Shown: positions 38,800-52,112, counted from the stretch's first letter. The stretch: DNA of 64,000 nt from Ideonella_A sp963843805 (GCA_963843805.1 CAWJLY010000007.1:39128-103127); one strand, 5' to 3'. Translations and numbers: made by a program. Notes: generated by a model from the sequence alone, not told the origin.

Positions 38800-38894
38800 C
38801 GGATCTGGCAGGTTGTGCAGCGGCTCGATGATGCTCGCAGCACGATGGCCAACGTTGCACCAAAGCAGTCGAGCCCGCGATGGGTCTGCGGTAT

Positions 38895-38971
38895 TGGTCG
38901 GGGCGGCGGGATTCGAACTCGCGACCTACTGGTCCCAAACCAGTTGCGCTACCAGGCTGCGCTACGCCCCG
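38895..38971 (-). tRNA. tRNA-Pro (anticodon TGG)
   Basis: Minus-strand cloverleaf: acceptor CGGGGCG/CGCCCCG, D arm GCGC...GCGC, anticodon loop TTTGGGA on an ACTGG/CCAGT stem, T loop TTCGAAT, and an encoded CCA at 38895-38897. It lies 95 bases from the tRNA-Arg gene in the same direction. Confidence 0.96.
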
Positions 38972-39006
38972 AAAAGCGGCATTCTACCCGGGCTGAGGAC
39001 GACCGG

Positions 39007-39564
39007 TCAGCTGGCCGCTCCGGAACCGTCGTCGAAGGGGCTGGCTTGCGCCTGGCCGGCCGGCCCTTCGAGCAGCAAGTGCCGCGAAACCGCCATGCAT
39101 TGACGGATGTGCTGATCGCAAACCAGTTTGAGTGCCGAGAAGGTCAGCGCCGCCGACACCGCCTGCCCGGCCAACGGCACATATTTGGACGCCTGCTGCA
39201 CGGTCAAGCGCACGCCGACGAGCTTGAGCAGGCGCAGGATCAATTCGCGACTGATCAGCTTGCCGATCAACATGCTGCCGCCAGCCGAAACGGCCTTGAA
39301 CACCGCGATCTGACGCTCGGGCGCCAGCCGCTCGATCTGCTCGGGGCTGAGTCCGAACGCGGCATTGATCTGCGGAATCAGCTTGACGAGGATGCCGACG
39401 TCGGTGAGCCAATCGATGCCGGGGATCGGCAGCGCAGCGACACCGGCAGCAAACATGGCCCGCTTGGTCACCATGCGTCGGCAATGCCGAGCGATCGCCT
39501 CGATCTCGGTCTCGCTACCGGGAACAACGACCCAGTCGCCGTCGTCACTTGTCGGCGCGGTCAC
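39007..39564 (-). CDS. Membrane-associated hypothetical protein (EcsC/DUF697-like)
   Basis: 185 residues, function unknown. A short acidic N-terminus is followed by KRAMFAAGVAALPIPGIDWL, TDVGILVKLIPQINAAFGLS, KAVSAGGSMLIGKLISRELI and a hydrophobic YVPLAGQAVSAALTFSALKL. The two glycine-rich amphipathic stretches recall EcsC or DUF697 proteins that sit on the inner membrane; assignment is tentative. The ATG at 39564 overlaps the stop of the upstream GlsB-like gene (ATGA), so both are one operon. Upstream of the tRNA genes on the same strand. Confidence 0.6.
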   Translation of the reverse strand: MTAPTSDDGDWVVVPGSETEIEAIARHCRRMVTKRAMFAAGVAALPIPGIDWLTDVGILVKLIPQINAAFGLSPEQIERLAPERQIAVFKAVSAGGSMLIGKLISRELILRLLKLVGVRLTVQQASKYVPLAGQAVSAALTFSALKLVCDQHIRQCMAVSRHLLLEGPAGQAQASPFDDGSGAAS

Positions 39565-39821
39565 CTTTTCGAATTCCCGTCGCCTTTGACCTTGCCGACG
39601 ATGTACAGCAGGATCATCGCACCCAGCACCGAGCCGACGAACCCGGCGCCCTGTCCGGCCTGATAAAGACCGAGCAGTTGGCCGGCGTAGCCAGCGACGA
39701 ACGAGCCGACGATTCCAAGCACGGTGGTCAAGATGAATCCAAGCGCCTGAGTACCTGGAAGAATGGCCCTGGCTACCAGTCCGACGATGAAGCCGATCAC
39801 GATCATGCCGATGATGCCCAT
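39561..39821 (-). CDS. GlsB/YeaQ/YmgE family stress-response membrane protein
   Basis: 86 residues and three hydrophobic helices: MGIIGMIVIGFIVGLVARAI, GFILTTVLGIVGSFVAGYAG, GFVGSVLGAMILLYIVGKVK. The GLVARAILPG..A.G...T...GI.GS.V pattern is typical of transglycosylase-associated (GlsB) proteins. GGAGC precedes ATG 39821. Relatives are stress-induced; mechanism unknown. Confidence 0.87.
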   Translation of the reverse strand: MGIIGMIVIGFIVGLVARAILPGTQALGFILTTVLGIVGSFVAGYAGQLLGLYQAGQGAGFVGSVLGAMILLYIVGKVKGDGNSKR

Positions 39822-39915
39822 GTTTGCTCCGTTGAGTCTGACCCTGAAGACCGCAGGCCCGGTCGAGAAGCCGCGGAAAACCGCAATGTAGCCGATGCGG
39901 CCGGCCCGCAGCAGA

Positions 39916-42900
39916 TCAGTGCAGCAACTGGGCCCAGACCTTGTCGAGCCGCTTGACGCTGACCGGCTGGGGCGTTCGCAACTCCTGCGCAAACAGACCG
40001 ACGCGCAGTTCTTCCAGCAACCAGCGGTATTCGACCAGCCTCGGATCGATGGCGCCTTTGCGATCGGCGAGCAGGCGCAGCCAGCGCTGCTCCAGCGGGC
40101 GCAACTCGGCCAGGCGTTGCAGATCTCGCGCCGGATCGCTGCGCAGTTTGTCCAGGCGCATCGTGATCGCTTTCAGATAGCGTGGCAGGTGCGCCAGCTG
40201 GGCCCAGGGCGTGTCGGTCAGAAAGCGCTTGTCGACCAGGCGCAAAAGCTGGCCGGCCAGATCGTCGGCGACCTCTTTGGGTGGCCGCGAATCCCGCAAC
40301 TTGCGAGCCGCAGCTGCATGGTCGATCAGCACCTGCGAGGCCATTCGCGCCACTTCATTGGCGATCAGGTTCAGGCGGCTGCGACCCTCGTCGATGCGGC
40401 GCGCAAATGCTGTCGCATCGGTGGGCAGTGGCTCGGCGAGGAATGCACGCTCGAGTGCCAGATCGATGATTTGCGCTCGCAGCTCATCGGCGGTGCCCAG
40501 CGGCATGAACAGCACCGACAGCCCGACCAGATCGGGAATATTCTTCTCCAGGTATTTCAGCGCATCGCGCAGCTGCAGGGCGATCAGTCGGCGCATGCCG
40601 GCGCGGTGCTTGCGAGCGGCAACGTCCGGCTCGTCGAAGACCTCGATCTCGACAAACGAACCGCGATCGATCAATGCCGGAAATCCGACCAGGCTCTGGT
40701 TGCCGCGCCGCACCTCCATCAGCTCGGGCAACTCGCCGAAAGTCCAATCGGTAAAACGCTGCGCCTGCGCAGTTGGCAAAGTTGGTGCTGGTGCCGCCGC
40801 CACTGCGTCAGTGACCGGTCCGCCAGGCCGGGTCACAGCCTTGACGATCGACGATGCGGCGCCTCTCAAGGGTTGCGCCGCGGGCGCCGCGAGTTCAGAC
40901 GTCTTCAGCTTCGCCAGCGCCTGGAATGCCGAGCGCGCCTCGCCGCCCCATTCGGCTTTGAGGGCAGCCAGGTTGCGGCCGATGCCGAGTTGGCGGCCAT
41001 GCTCGTCGACGATGCGGAAATTCATGAACAGATGGACCGGCACCGATTCGAGCTTGAAGTCCGCGCGCTTGACATCGAGTTGCGTGCGCTCGCGCACATC
41101 GTGCAGCAAGGCTTCGAGCAAGCTGCCCTCGCCGAACCGGCCATCAACACGTACCGCTTCGGCGAACGAATCGGCATGGTCGGGCAGCGGCACCAGCCGT
41201 GATCGCGGTCGCTGATGCAGGCTCTTGACCAGCGCCAGCACCTTGTCTTTCAGCAGACCCGGCACCAGCCATTCGCAGCGCTCCTCGCTGACCTGGTTCA
41301 GCGCATAGATCGGCACCGTCACCGTCACGCCGTCTTTCGGGTCGCCGGGATCATGCAGATAACTCGCGCTGCAATCGACACCTCCCAGGCGCAGCACTTT
41401 CGGAAACGCTGCGGTGGTGATGCCTGCAGCCTCGTGGCGCATCAGCTCGTCACGGGTCAGCATCAACAAACGCGGCTGGCGCTCGGCTTCACGCCGATAC
41501 CAGCGCTCGAAACTGGCGCCGCTGCAGACATCGGCAGGCAGTTGGGCGTCGTAGAAGGCGTGGATCAACTCATCGTCGACCAGCACATCCTGGCGGCGCG
41601 ATTTGTGCTCGAGATCCTCGACCTGTGCGATCAGCTTGCGGTTGGCGGCGAGGAATGGTAGTCGGGTCTCCCACTCGTCGCCGACCAGTGCTTCGCGAAT
41701 GAAGATCTCGCGGGCCGCCGCAGCATCGATCAATCCGAAATTGACCCGCCGGTTGTGGTAGATCACCAGGCCATGCAGCGTCGCCCGTTCGAGCGCAATC
41801 ACCTCGGCCGCCTTCTTTTCCCAATGGGGGTCGAGCAACTGCTTCTTGATCAGGTGGCCGGCGATATCGGGCAGCCAGGCCGGATCGATATTGGCCAGGT
41901 TGCGGCCATACAAGCGCGTGGTTTCGACCAATTCGCCGGCAACGATCCAGCGCCCCGGTTTTTTCGCCAGGTTGGCGCCAGGATGCCGATAAAAGCGGAT
42001 GCCGCGCGCACCGAGATACCACTCGTCGTCTTCGCTCTTGTTGCCGATATTGCCCAGCAGCCCGGCGAGCAGCGAAAGATGGAGTTGCTCGTAGCTGGCG
42101 GGGGCCTTGTTCAGGCGCCAGCCGTGTTCGGCCACGACGGTGTGCAATTGCGAATGGATATCGCGCCACTCGCGCACCCGGCGTGGCGAAATGAAATGGT
42201 CGCGCAGCATCTGCTCCTGCTTGCGGTGCGAGATGCGCGGCTGCCGTTCGGCCGTGTCGGGTTGATTGCCGTTGATCGCTCGCGGCGCTCCGCCATGGCG
42301 CATCGCATCAAGCCACGCCCACAAACGGATCGTGCCGCTGAACTCCGAACGTTCGTCGTCGAACTGGCGATGCGCAGCGTCGGCTGCCTGCTGTTGTTCG
42401 AGCGGCCGGTCGCGAACATCCTGCAGGCTCATCGCACTGGCGATCACCAGCACCTCGCTCAGCGCTTCGCGATTGCGTGCCTCCAGAATCATCCGTCCGA
42501 CCCGCGGGTCGAGCGGCAGGCGTGCCAGTTCGCGCCCCATCGCCGTCAATTCGTTCTGCTCATCGACGGCACCGAGCTCACCGAGCAACTGATAGCCGTC
42601 GGCAATGGCACGCCGCGGCGGCGGCTCGATGAACGGAAAATCCTCGACCGTGCCGAGGCCGAGTGACTTCATCCGCAAGATCACGCCGGCCAGCGACGAA
42701 CGCAGAATCTCCGGATCGGTAAAACGCGGACGCTCGGCAAAGTCCTTCTCGTCATACAGCCGGATGCAGATACCGTTGCTGACCCGCCCGCAGCGCCCGG
42801 CGCGCTGATTGGCAGCGGCCTGGCTGATCGGCTCGATCTGCAGTTGCTCGACCTTGTTGCGGTAGCTGTAGCGTTTGACGCGCGCGGTACCGGCATCGAT

Positions 42901-44022
42901 CACATACTGGATGCCCGGTACCGTCAGCGAGGTTTCGGCCACATTGGTTGCCAACACGATGCGCCGTGCGCTGTGCGGCTCGAAGATGTGATCCTGCTCG
43001 GCCTGACCGAGGCGGGCAAACAGCGGCACCACCTCGACACCAGGCGGATGGTGCTTGCGCAAGGCTTCGGCGGCATCCCGGATCTCGCGCTCGCCGGGCA
43101 GAAAGACCAGCACGTCGCCACCACCCGGATTGCCGCGCCAGAGTTCGTCGACCGCATCGGCGATCGCGTCGTTCAGGCCGTATTCACGGCTCTCTTCGAA
43201 CGGGCGATAACGCTGCTCGACTGGAAACAAGCGGCCGGAAACCTGAATGACCGGCGCGGGCCCGGACTTCGAACGGAAATGCTGCGCAAATCGATCGGCA
43301 TCGATGGTGGCCGACGTGACGATCACTTTCAGATCGGGCCGGCGCGGCAGGATCTGCCGCAGGTGGCCGAGCAGAAAATCGATGTTCAGGCTGCGCTCGT
43401 GGGCCTCGTCGATGATCAGGGTGTCGTAGGCCCTCAGCAGCGGGTCGGACTGCGTTTCGGCCAGCAAGATGCCATCGGTCATCAGCTTGACGCTGGCGCC
43501 AGGGGACAAGCGGTCCTGAAAACGAACCTTGAAACCGACATGTTCGCCGAGCGGCGAGTTCAACTCCTGCGAAATCCGCTTGGCGACGCTGGATGCGGCG
43601 ATCCGCCGCGGCTGCGTGTGACCGATCAGCCCCCTGCCGCCGACTCCGCGGCCGCGGCCCAGGCCGAGCACGATCTTCGGCAGCTGTGTGGTCTTGCCGG
43701 AGCCGGTTTCACCACAGACGATGACCACCTGATGGGCTTCGATCGCGCGCGCGATCTCGTCCCGCCGCGCTGACACCGGCAAGGCCGGCGGGAAGGTGAT
43801 TTCCGGGAAGGCGGCGAGTGCGTCTCCGGTCGTGCTCTCGGACCGAGCCGCTGCTGATCGAGCTGCCACGACAGTCGCTGCCACTGACGGCTGTTCACGA
43901 GCGGACTCTGGGCGGCTGCGCGCGGCAACTGGCGAGGCTGCAGCGGCATTCGGCTTCGGCGCGGCGTTCGCGGGCCTTCTGCGTCGTCGTGCCCGGCCCG
44001 GGTTGCCGTCGTCTGCGCTCAT
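39916..44022 (-). CDS. hrpA: ATP-dependent RNA helicase HrpA
   Basis: DEAH-box helicase of 1368 residues, which rescues stalled ribosomes and processes mRNA in E. coli. A disordered Arg/Ala/Ser-rich N-terminus (~1-75) precedes the motor: Walker A GETGSGKTTQ (~101-110), motif Ia HTQPRRIAASSVA, DEAH (~204), motif III TSATID, and the second RecA domain with QRAGRCGR. A helical/OB region follows and the long C-terminal DUF3418 domain includes VDCSASYLHDPGDPKDGVTV and HLFMNFRIVDEHGRQLGIGR. Frame is intact over 4.1 kb. It is divergent from argA, 76 bases apart. Confidence 0.95.
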   Translation of the reverse strand: MSADDGNPGRARRRRRPANAAPKPNAAAASPVAARSRPESAREQPSVAATVVAARSAAARSESTTGDALAAFPEITFPPALPVSARRDEIARAIEAHQVVIVCGETGSGKTTQLPKIVLGLGRGRGVGGRGLIGHTQPRRIAASSVAKRISQELNSPLGEHVGFKVRFQDRLSPGASVKLMTDGILLAETQSDPLLRAYDTLIIDEAHERSLNIDFLLGHLRQILPRRPDLKVIVTSATIDADRFAQHFRSKSGPAPVIQVSGRLFPVEQRYRPFEESREYGLNDAIADAVDELWRGNPGGGDVLVFLPGEREIRDAAEALRKHHPPGVEVVPLFARLGQAEQDHIFEPHSARRIVLATNVAETSLTVPGIQYVIDAGTARVKRYSYRNKVEQLQIEPISQAAANQRAGRCGRVSNGICIRLYDEKDFAERPRFTDPEILRSSLAGVILRMKSLGLGTVEDFPFIEPPPRRAIADGYQLLGELGAVDEQNELTAMGRELARLPLDPRVGRMILEARNREALSEVLVIASAMSLQDVRDRPLEQQQAADAAHRQFDDERSEFSGTIRLWAWLDAMRHGGAPRAINGNQPDTAERQPRISHRKQEQMLRDHFISPRRVREWRDIHSQLHTVVAEHGWRLNKAPASYEQLHLSLLAGLLGNIGNKSEDDEWYLGARGIRFYRHPGANLAKKPGRWIVAGELVETTRLYGRNLANIDPAWLPDIAGHLIKKQLLDPHWEKKAAEVIALERATLHGLVIYHNRRVNFGLIDAAAAREIFIREALVGDEWETRLPFLAANRKLIAQVEDLEHKSRRQDVLVDDELIHAFYDAQLPADVCSGASFERWYRREAERQPRLLMLTRDELMRHEAAGITTAAFPKVLRLGGVDCSASYLHDPGDPKDGVTVTVPIYALNQVSEERCEWLVPGLLKDKVLALVKSLHQRPRSRLVPLPDHADSFAEAVRVDGRFGEGSLLEALLHDVRERTQLDVKRADFKLESVPVHLFMNFRIVDEHGRQLGIGRNLAALKAEWGGEARSAFQALAKLKTSELAAPAAQPLRGAASSIVKAVTRPGGPVTDAVAAAPAPTLPTAQAQRFTDWTFGELPELMEVRRGNQSLVGFPALIDRGSFVEIEVFDEPDVAARKHRAGMRRLIALQLRDALKYLEKNIPDLVGLSVLFMPLGTADELRAQIIDLALERAFLAEPLPTDATAFARRIDEGRSRLNLIANEVARMASQVLIDHAAAARKLRDSRPPKEVADDLAGQLLRLVDKRFLTDTPWAQLAHLPRYLKAITMRLDKLRSDPARDLQRLAELRPLEQRWLRLLADRKGAIDPRLVEYRWLLEELRVGLFAQELRTPQPVSVKRLDKVWAQLLH

Positions 44023-44098
44023 GAAGAAACGCCGAGGGTTCGCATGAATCCTTCGTGCAAAATCAGCACATTATTCCAAAGCCTCCACCATTGCCCCG

Positions 44099-45451
<1,353 letters not shown>

Positions 45452-45513
45452 TCGCTGCCACCCGGCAGCGACCGCTGCGTTCGGATTTCACAACACTCGA
45501 TTGGAGTTTGCTC

Positions 45514-45786
45514 ATGGCTCGCACCGTGCAATGCGTTTATCTGAAAAAAGAAGCCGAAGGCCTCGATTTCGCGCCCTACCCAGGTGACCTGGGCAAACGC
45601 ATCTACGGCGAAGTGAGCAAGGAAGCCTGGCAGGCGTGGATGAAGCACCAGACGATGCTGGTCAACGAAAACCGCCTGAACCTGGCCGACCAGCGCGCCC
45701 GCCAGTATCTGGCTCGGCAGATGGAGAATTTTTTCTTCGGCGACGGCGCCGAACAGGTGGCCGGCTACGTTCCGCCAGCGCCTTGA
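45514..45786 (+). CDS. yggX: Oxidative damage protection / Fe(2+)-trafficking protein YggX
   Basis: Small protein of 90 residues linked to iron trafficking and protection of Fe-S proteins. It reads ARTVQCVYLKKEAEGLDFAP, YPGDLGKRIYGEVSKEAWQA, WMKHQTMLVNENRLNLADQR, with the conserved cysteine in the QCVYL motif. GGAG precedes ATG 45514; an in-frame TTG two codons upstream is less likely. It lies 62 bases after argA. Confidence 0.95.
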   Translation: MARTVQCVYLKKEAEGLDFAPYPGDLGKRIYGEVSKEAWQAWMKHQTMLVNENRLNLADQRARQYLARQMENFFFGDGAEQVAGYVPPAP

Positions 45787-45886
45787 ACAAATCCTCGGCA
45801 GCGCAGGCGCACTGAGCTGAGCAGACGCCGCCGGGCTCGCGCGCTTTCGCAAGCTGATTGCAAGGCCTTGGTGGCTGTCGGATCAA

Positions 45887-45919
45887 GAATGATTCGTATT
45901 TATATAGAATCGGGATTCT
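45887..45919 (+). promoter_or_regulatory. Candidate operator: two palindromes before the iron-binding protein gene
   Basis: GAATGATTC (45887-45895) is a perfect palindrome around a central base, and AGAATCGGGATTCT (45906-45919) is a perfect six-base inverted repeat with a two-base spacer. They share the half-site GAATC/GATTC and are separated by an A/T-rich run, GTATTTATAT. The AT-rich left half has about ten of nineteen matches to the Fur box. The position, ending 20 bases before the ATG, suits a repressor. Confidence 0.4.
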
Positions 45920-45939
45920 GACCAACGCAAGGAATTCCG

Positions 45940-47028
45940 ATGGCTGCTTTACCCCGCTTGGCTTCATCCCCGCTCGGTCTCGCCGGACACTGGACGTGTC
46001 GGCTTGCCCTTGCAGCGCTGGCGATCGGCGCCATGTTGCCGTTGCACGCCGGTGCGCAAGAAAAGCTTCTCAATCTGTATTCGGCTCGCCACTATCAGAC
46101 CGACGAGGCGCTCTACAGCAATTTCACAAAGGCCACCGGCATCAAGATCAATCGGGTCGATGCCGATGACGCCGGCATTCTGGCGCGGCTGAAAAGCGAA
46201 GGTTCGGCAAGTCCGGCCGATGTGGTGCTGCTGGTCGACGCTGCACGCCTGTGGCGCGCCGAGACCGACGGCCTGTTCCTGCCGATCAAGTCGACGCTGC
46301 TCGAATCCAGGGTACCAGCCCAACTGCGTGGCGACGAGACGCCCAACGGCGTCCACTGGTTCGGCCTGTCGACACGCGCCCGGGTCATCGTCTACAACAA
46401 GATGTCGGTCGACAAGGCCGACGTCGCGACTTACCAGAGCCTGGCCGATCCGAAGAACAAGGGCAAGCTTTGTACCCGTTCAGGATCGCATCCCTACAAC
46501 CTCTCGCTGTTCGGATCGATGATGGAACATCTGGGCGAGGCCGGAACCGAAAACTGGCTGAAAGGGATGGTAGCCAATATGGCCCGCGATCCGAAGGGTG
46601 GCGATACCGATCAGATCAAGGCAGTGGCCAGCGGCGAATGCCAGATCGGACTGACCAACAGCTACTATCTGGCCCGATTGATGAGATCGAACAAGCCGGA
46701 AGACCGCGCGGTTGTCGAAAAAATCGGCGTGATATTCCCGAACCAGCAGAGTTTCGGCACCCACGTCAATATCGCCGGCGCAGCGGTCGCCCGCCATGCC
46801 AAGAACCGCGACAACGCCGTTCAATTTCTGGAGTATCTGGCCGGCGACCAGGCACAAATCTATTTTGCCGACGGCAACAATGAATGGCCGGTCGTCACCA
46901 ATCTGAAGCCATCCAACCCCGCGCTCGAGGCGATGGGCACATTCAAGACTGAAACCGTCCCGGTCAAGTTTGCCGGTAAAAACCAGGGCAAGGTTCAGCA
47001 GATGCTCGATCGCGTCGGCTATAAATGA
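45940..47028 (+). CDS. Fe(3+) ABC transporter substrate-binding protein (FutA/FbpA type)
   Basis: Periplasmic ferric-iron-binding protein, 362 residues. The signal peptide runs to ~residue 39 (HAGAQ). The mature protein starts EKLLNLYSARHYQTDEALYS, with YSARHY holding a ligand tyrosine, and has DVVLLVDAARLWRAETDGLF, GSHPYNLSLFGSMMEHLGE and IGLTNSYYLARLMR, the tandem tyrosine iron ligand site. AAGGA precedes ATG 45940. No permease or ATPase gene follows; the next gene is hns. Candidate operator palindromes lie upstream. Confidence 0.88.
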   Translation: MAALPRLASSPLGLAGHWTCRLALAALAIGAMLPLHAGAQEKLLNLYSARHYQTDEALYSNFTKATGIKINRVDADDAGILARLKSEGSASPADVVLLVDAARLWRAETDGLFLPIKSTLLESRVPAQLRGDETPNGVHWFGLSTRARVIVYNKMSVDKADVATYQSLADPKNKGKLCTRSGSHPYNLSLFGSMMEHLGEAGTENWLKGMVANMARDPKGGDTDQIKAVASGECQIGLTNSYYLARLMRSNKPEDRAVVEKIGVIFPNQQSFGTHVNIAGAAVARHAKNRDNAVQFLEYLAGDQAQIYFADGNNEWPVVTNLKPSNPALEAMGTFKTETVPVKFAGKNQGKVQQMLDRVGYK

Positions 47029-47058
47029 ATATCTGGTTTTTTTGCTGCGAACCATTTG

Positions 47059-47064
47059 TATAAT
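47059..47064 (+). promoter_or_regulatory. -10 element of the hns promoter
   Basis: A consensus TATAAT lies 59 bases before the hns start codon. No -35 hexamer at 16-18 bases is convincing; a T-rich stretch lies there instead. Confidence 0.45.
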
Positions 47065-47122
47065 GCGGGTGCGCCGTGGATGCTTCACGGTGGATCGATA
47101 AACACACCGTAAAGGATTGCAA

Positions 47123-47431
47123 ATGGCCTCATTGCAGGAACTGCTGGATAAAAAAGCCGAATTGGATCGCCAGATTGAAGCCACCCGACGACACGAGCGG
47201 GCCGATGCCATTGCTAAGGTCAAAGGGCTGATGGCTGAACAAGGTCTGAGCATTGCAGATATCAGCGGCAAATCGAGTTCGCCGCGCAGCGGCGGCTCGG
47301 CGGGTGGCAAAGTGGCCGCCAAATACCGCAACTCGGCAACCGGTGAATCCTGGAGCGGGCGCGGCCTGCAGCCCAAGTGGCTCAAGGCGGCCCTGGCATC
47401 GGGACGCAAGATCGAGGAATTCACCCTCTGA
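47123..47431 (+). CDS. hns: H-NS family nucleoid protein
   Basis: Nucleoid-associated silencer of AT-rich DNA, 102 residues. The N-terminal coiled coil (LQELLDKKAELDRQIEATRR) mediates oligomerisation, a Ser/Gly linker follows, and the C-terminal DNA-binding motif is AAKYRNSATGESWSGRGLQP then KWLKAALASGRKIEEFTL, typical of Burkholderiales H-NS. ATG 47123 is preceded by AAAGGA. It has its own promoter element and terminator, so it is monocistronic. Confidence 0.93.
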   Translation: MASLQELLDKKAELDRQIEATRRHERADAIAKVKGLMAEQGLSIADISGKSSSPRSGGSAGGKVAAKYRNSATGESWSGRGLQPKWLKAALASGRKIEEFTL

Positions 47432-47464
47432 GTCTGACCGCGACGCACCCCGGCGTCGTGAACA

Positions 47465-47502
47465 AAGCAATGCGCCGCCCACGAGGCGGCGCTGCTTTTT
47501 CC
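47465..47502 (+). terminator. Rho-independent terminator of hns
   Basis: GCGCCGCC (47472-47479) pairs with GGCGGCGC (47485-47492) around a five-base loop, with TTTTT at 47496-47500. Confidence 0.88.
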
Positions 47503-47628
47503 GCTACCCGATTGCAACGCCGTCCGATCGGCCAGATCGCGGCGGCATCGAAACCGCACTTCTCACCGATGCGGCTGTGAACAAGCCGCGCTGCCGCCTG
47601 CATGGCGCTGTCGCCGTAGACTCCATTG

Positions 47629-49500
47629 GTGATCGCGCCGTCATTTGTTCAGGATCTGCTCAGTCGAGTCGACATCGTCGAGGTGGTCGGTCGGCACGTT
47701 CAATTGCGCAAGGGTGGCGCCAACCTGATGGGTTTGTGCCCCTTCCACGGTGAAAAATCTCCCAGCTTCTCGGTCAGCCCGAGCAAGCAGTTCTATTACT
47801 GCTTTGGTTGCGGCGCCAGTGGGAATGCAATCGGCTTCCTGGTCGCCCACCTCGGAATGGGCTTTGTCGATGCGGTGAAGGATCTTGCCCAGCAAGTGGG
47901 AATGAGCGTCCCCGAAGACGACCGCAGCCCCGCGGATCGTGAGCGAAGCAGTGCGCACAGGGCCCGCCAGACGAGCCTCACCGACCTGTTGCGTAAAGCC
48001 GCTGACCATTACCGCCGCGAGCTCAAGGCTGCCGTCCATGCCGTGGACTATCTGAAGGGACGCGGGCTGTCAGGGGAAATCGCGGCGCGTTTCGGCCTCG
48101 GCTATGCGCCTGCTGGCTGGCGGGCGCTGGCGGGGGTATTCCCGAGTTACGACGATCCTCTGCTCGAAGAGAGTGGCATGGTGATCGTGGCCGAGTCGGA
48201 AGGCGAGGGGCAAACCGAGGGCAAGCGGTATGACCGGTTCCGCGACCGGATCATGTTTCCGATTCGGTCGGTTCAAGGAGAGGTGATCGGTTTCGGCGGC
48301 CGGGTGCTCGGCGTCGGCGAGCCCAAGTATCTCAATTCACCCGAGACACCGGTATTCATCAAGGGGCGCGAGCTCTACGGCCTGTATGAATCGCGAACGG
48401 CGATGCGGCAGCGCGGTTTTGCCCTGGTTGTCGAAGGGTATATGGACGTGGTCGCACTGGCGCAATCCGGCTATGCCAACGCGGTGGCAACACTTGGCAC
48501 TGCATGCACGGCCGAGCATGTACAGAAACTGTTCAGATTCACCGAATCGGTCGTTTTCAGTTTCGATGGCGACGCCGCCGGTCGACGCGCGGCGGCGCGC
48601 GCCCTGGAAGCGGCATTGCCGTACGCCAGCGATACGCGCAGCATCCGGTTTCTTTTTCTGCCGCCCGAACACGACCCGGATTCGTTCATTCGTGACCGCG
48701 GTGCAGAGGCATTCGAACGCTGCATCGAAGCCGCCATACCGCTGTCGCGTCAATTGCTCGAAGAGGCACGCAGCGGCTGCGACCTGAGTCAGGCAGAAGG
48801 CAAGGCTCGTTTCGTCGCAATGGCCCGACCGATGTGGACGGCGCTTCCGGACGGCTCGTTGCAACGGCAATTGCTGCGCGAAATCGCCAGCATGGGCGGT
48901 CTCGAGGCAGCCGAACTGGCCGAGTTGTGGCGTGGCCAGTCACCATCCGGTCGGTCAGCGATCAGAACAACCAGCGCGCAGGGCGCGGCGGCACCGCCCA
49001 CACAGCATGCGGCGTCGTCACGCGGCGGCGGCGCGCTGCGCCGGGCGACGGCGCGGCGTCCACCGAGCAGCCCCGCCGATCAGGCCCTGCGCATGTTGCT
49101 GCTGCACAGCGCCTGGTGGGATCAGCTGTCGCACGACGATCACGACCTGTTGCACCGCCTGCCTGCGCCGCACGGCCTGGTCTTCAGCTGGCTGGAGCGC
49201 CAGCTGGCCGACCACGGCGCAATGAGCTGGGCCGAACTGAAACAAGCCCAGTTGGTTGTCGATCCGCCCCTGCCGGAAGTCGCCGACGTGCCAGCCGAAG
49301 CCCTGCACGACGAGATTTCATTTGCCGATTTGCGCCGCGTGCTCGACAGCATGTGGATCGAGCGCCTGTCGCTGCGGCAGACGGAGCTGATCGCCCGCGC
49401 GGCCAGCGAGCCGTCGGCATTGGACGAGTGGCGGCAGGTGACTCGCCAACGGGATGCCTTGCTGAAGTCGGTGACAGTCCAGGAGCAGGACCCGACTTGA
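47629..49500 (+). CDS. dnaG: DNA primase DnaG
   Basis: Synthesises RNA primers at the replication fork. About 623 residues. The zinc-binding CHC2 domain is at the N-terminus (GLCPFHGEKSPSFSVSP ... FYYCFGCGASG). The RNA polymerase core has RFRDRIMFPIRS and FGGRVL, and the Toprim part has VVEGYMDVVAL and FSFDGDAAGRRAA. A disordered linker leads to the DnaB-binding C-terminal domain. The start is GTG 47629, giving (M)IAPSFVQDLLSRVDIVEVVG as in relatives; a TTG lies one codon upstream. It precedes rpoD, but the usual rpsU and yqeY genes are not upstream. Confidence 0.95.
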   Translation: MIAPSFVQDLLSRVDIVEVVGRHVQLRKGGANLMGLCPFHGEKSPSFSVSPSKQFYYCFGCGASGNAIGFLVAHLGMGFVDAVKDLAQQVGMSVPEDDRSPADRERSSAHRARQTSLTDLLRKAADHYRRELKAAVHAVDYLKGRGLSGEIAARFGLGYAPAGWRALAGVFPSYDDPLLEESGMVIVAESEGEGQTEGKRYDRFRDRIMFPIRSVQGEVIGFGGRVLGVGEPKYLNSPETPVFIKGRELYGLYESRTAMRQRGFALVVEGYMDVVALAQSGYANAVATLGTACTAEHVQKLFRFTESVVFSFDGDAAGRRAAARALEAALPYASDTRSIRFLFLPPEHDPDSFIRDRGAEAFERCIEAAIPLSRQLLEEARSGCDLSQAEGKARFVAMARPMWTALPDGSLQRQLLREIASMGGLEAAELAELWRGQSPSGRSAIRTTSAQGAAAPPTQHAASSRGGGALRRATARRPPSSPADQALRMLLLHSAWWDQLSHDDHDLLHRLPAPHGLVFSWLERQLADHGAMSWAELKQAQLVVDPPLPEVADVPAEALHDEISFADLRRVLDSMWIERLSLRQTELIARAASEPSALDEWRQVTRQRDALLKSVTVQEQDPT

Positions 49501-49504
49501 ATTT

Positions 49505-49533
49505 TTGACCGGCGAGCCAATATCAAGGATAAT
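49505..49533 (+). promoter_or_regulatory. Candidate sigma-70 promoter of rpoD
   Basis: TTGACC (49505-49510) and GATAAT (49528-49533) are separated by 17 bases. Transcription would start near 49540, leaving a ~250-base leader before the rpoD ATG at 49789 in which I see no other gene. Confidence 0.5.
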
Positions 49534-49788
49534 GCTGGGTTCGCTATGCGCGGCAAATAGCAGCAAGAGTGACGACAGCACCTCCGGGCCCCGGCCACCC
49601 TTTGAAACAGGGTCCCCTCCAAGGCCACCGCTTACCGCAAGGACTGTCAGGCCAACCTGGTCATCGCTTGCTTGCCCGCCTTGCAACGGCATTTTTCGCC
49701 GGTCCGAAATGGCCGGTGAACTGCCTTTGCACGTCCTTCGTTGCGAGGGACCGGCTGCAACTCTGCCCACAGTACACCAAGGAATCGC

Positions 49789-52112
<2,324 letters not shown>

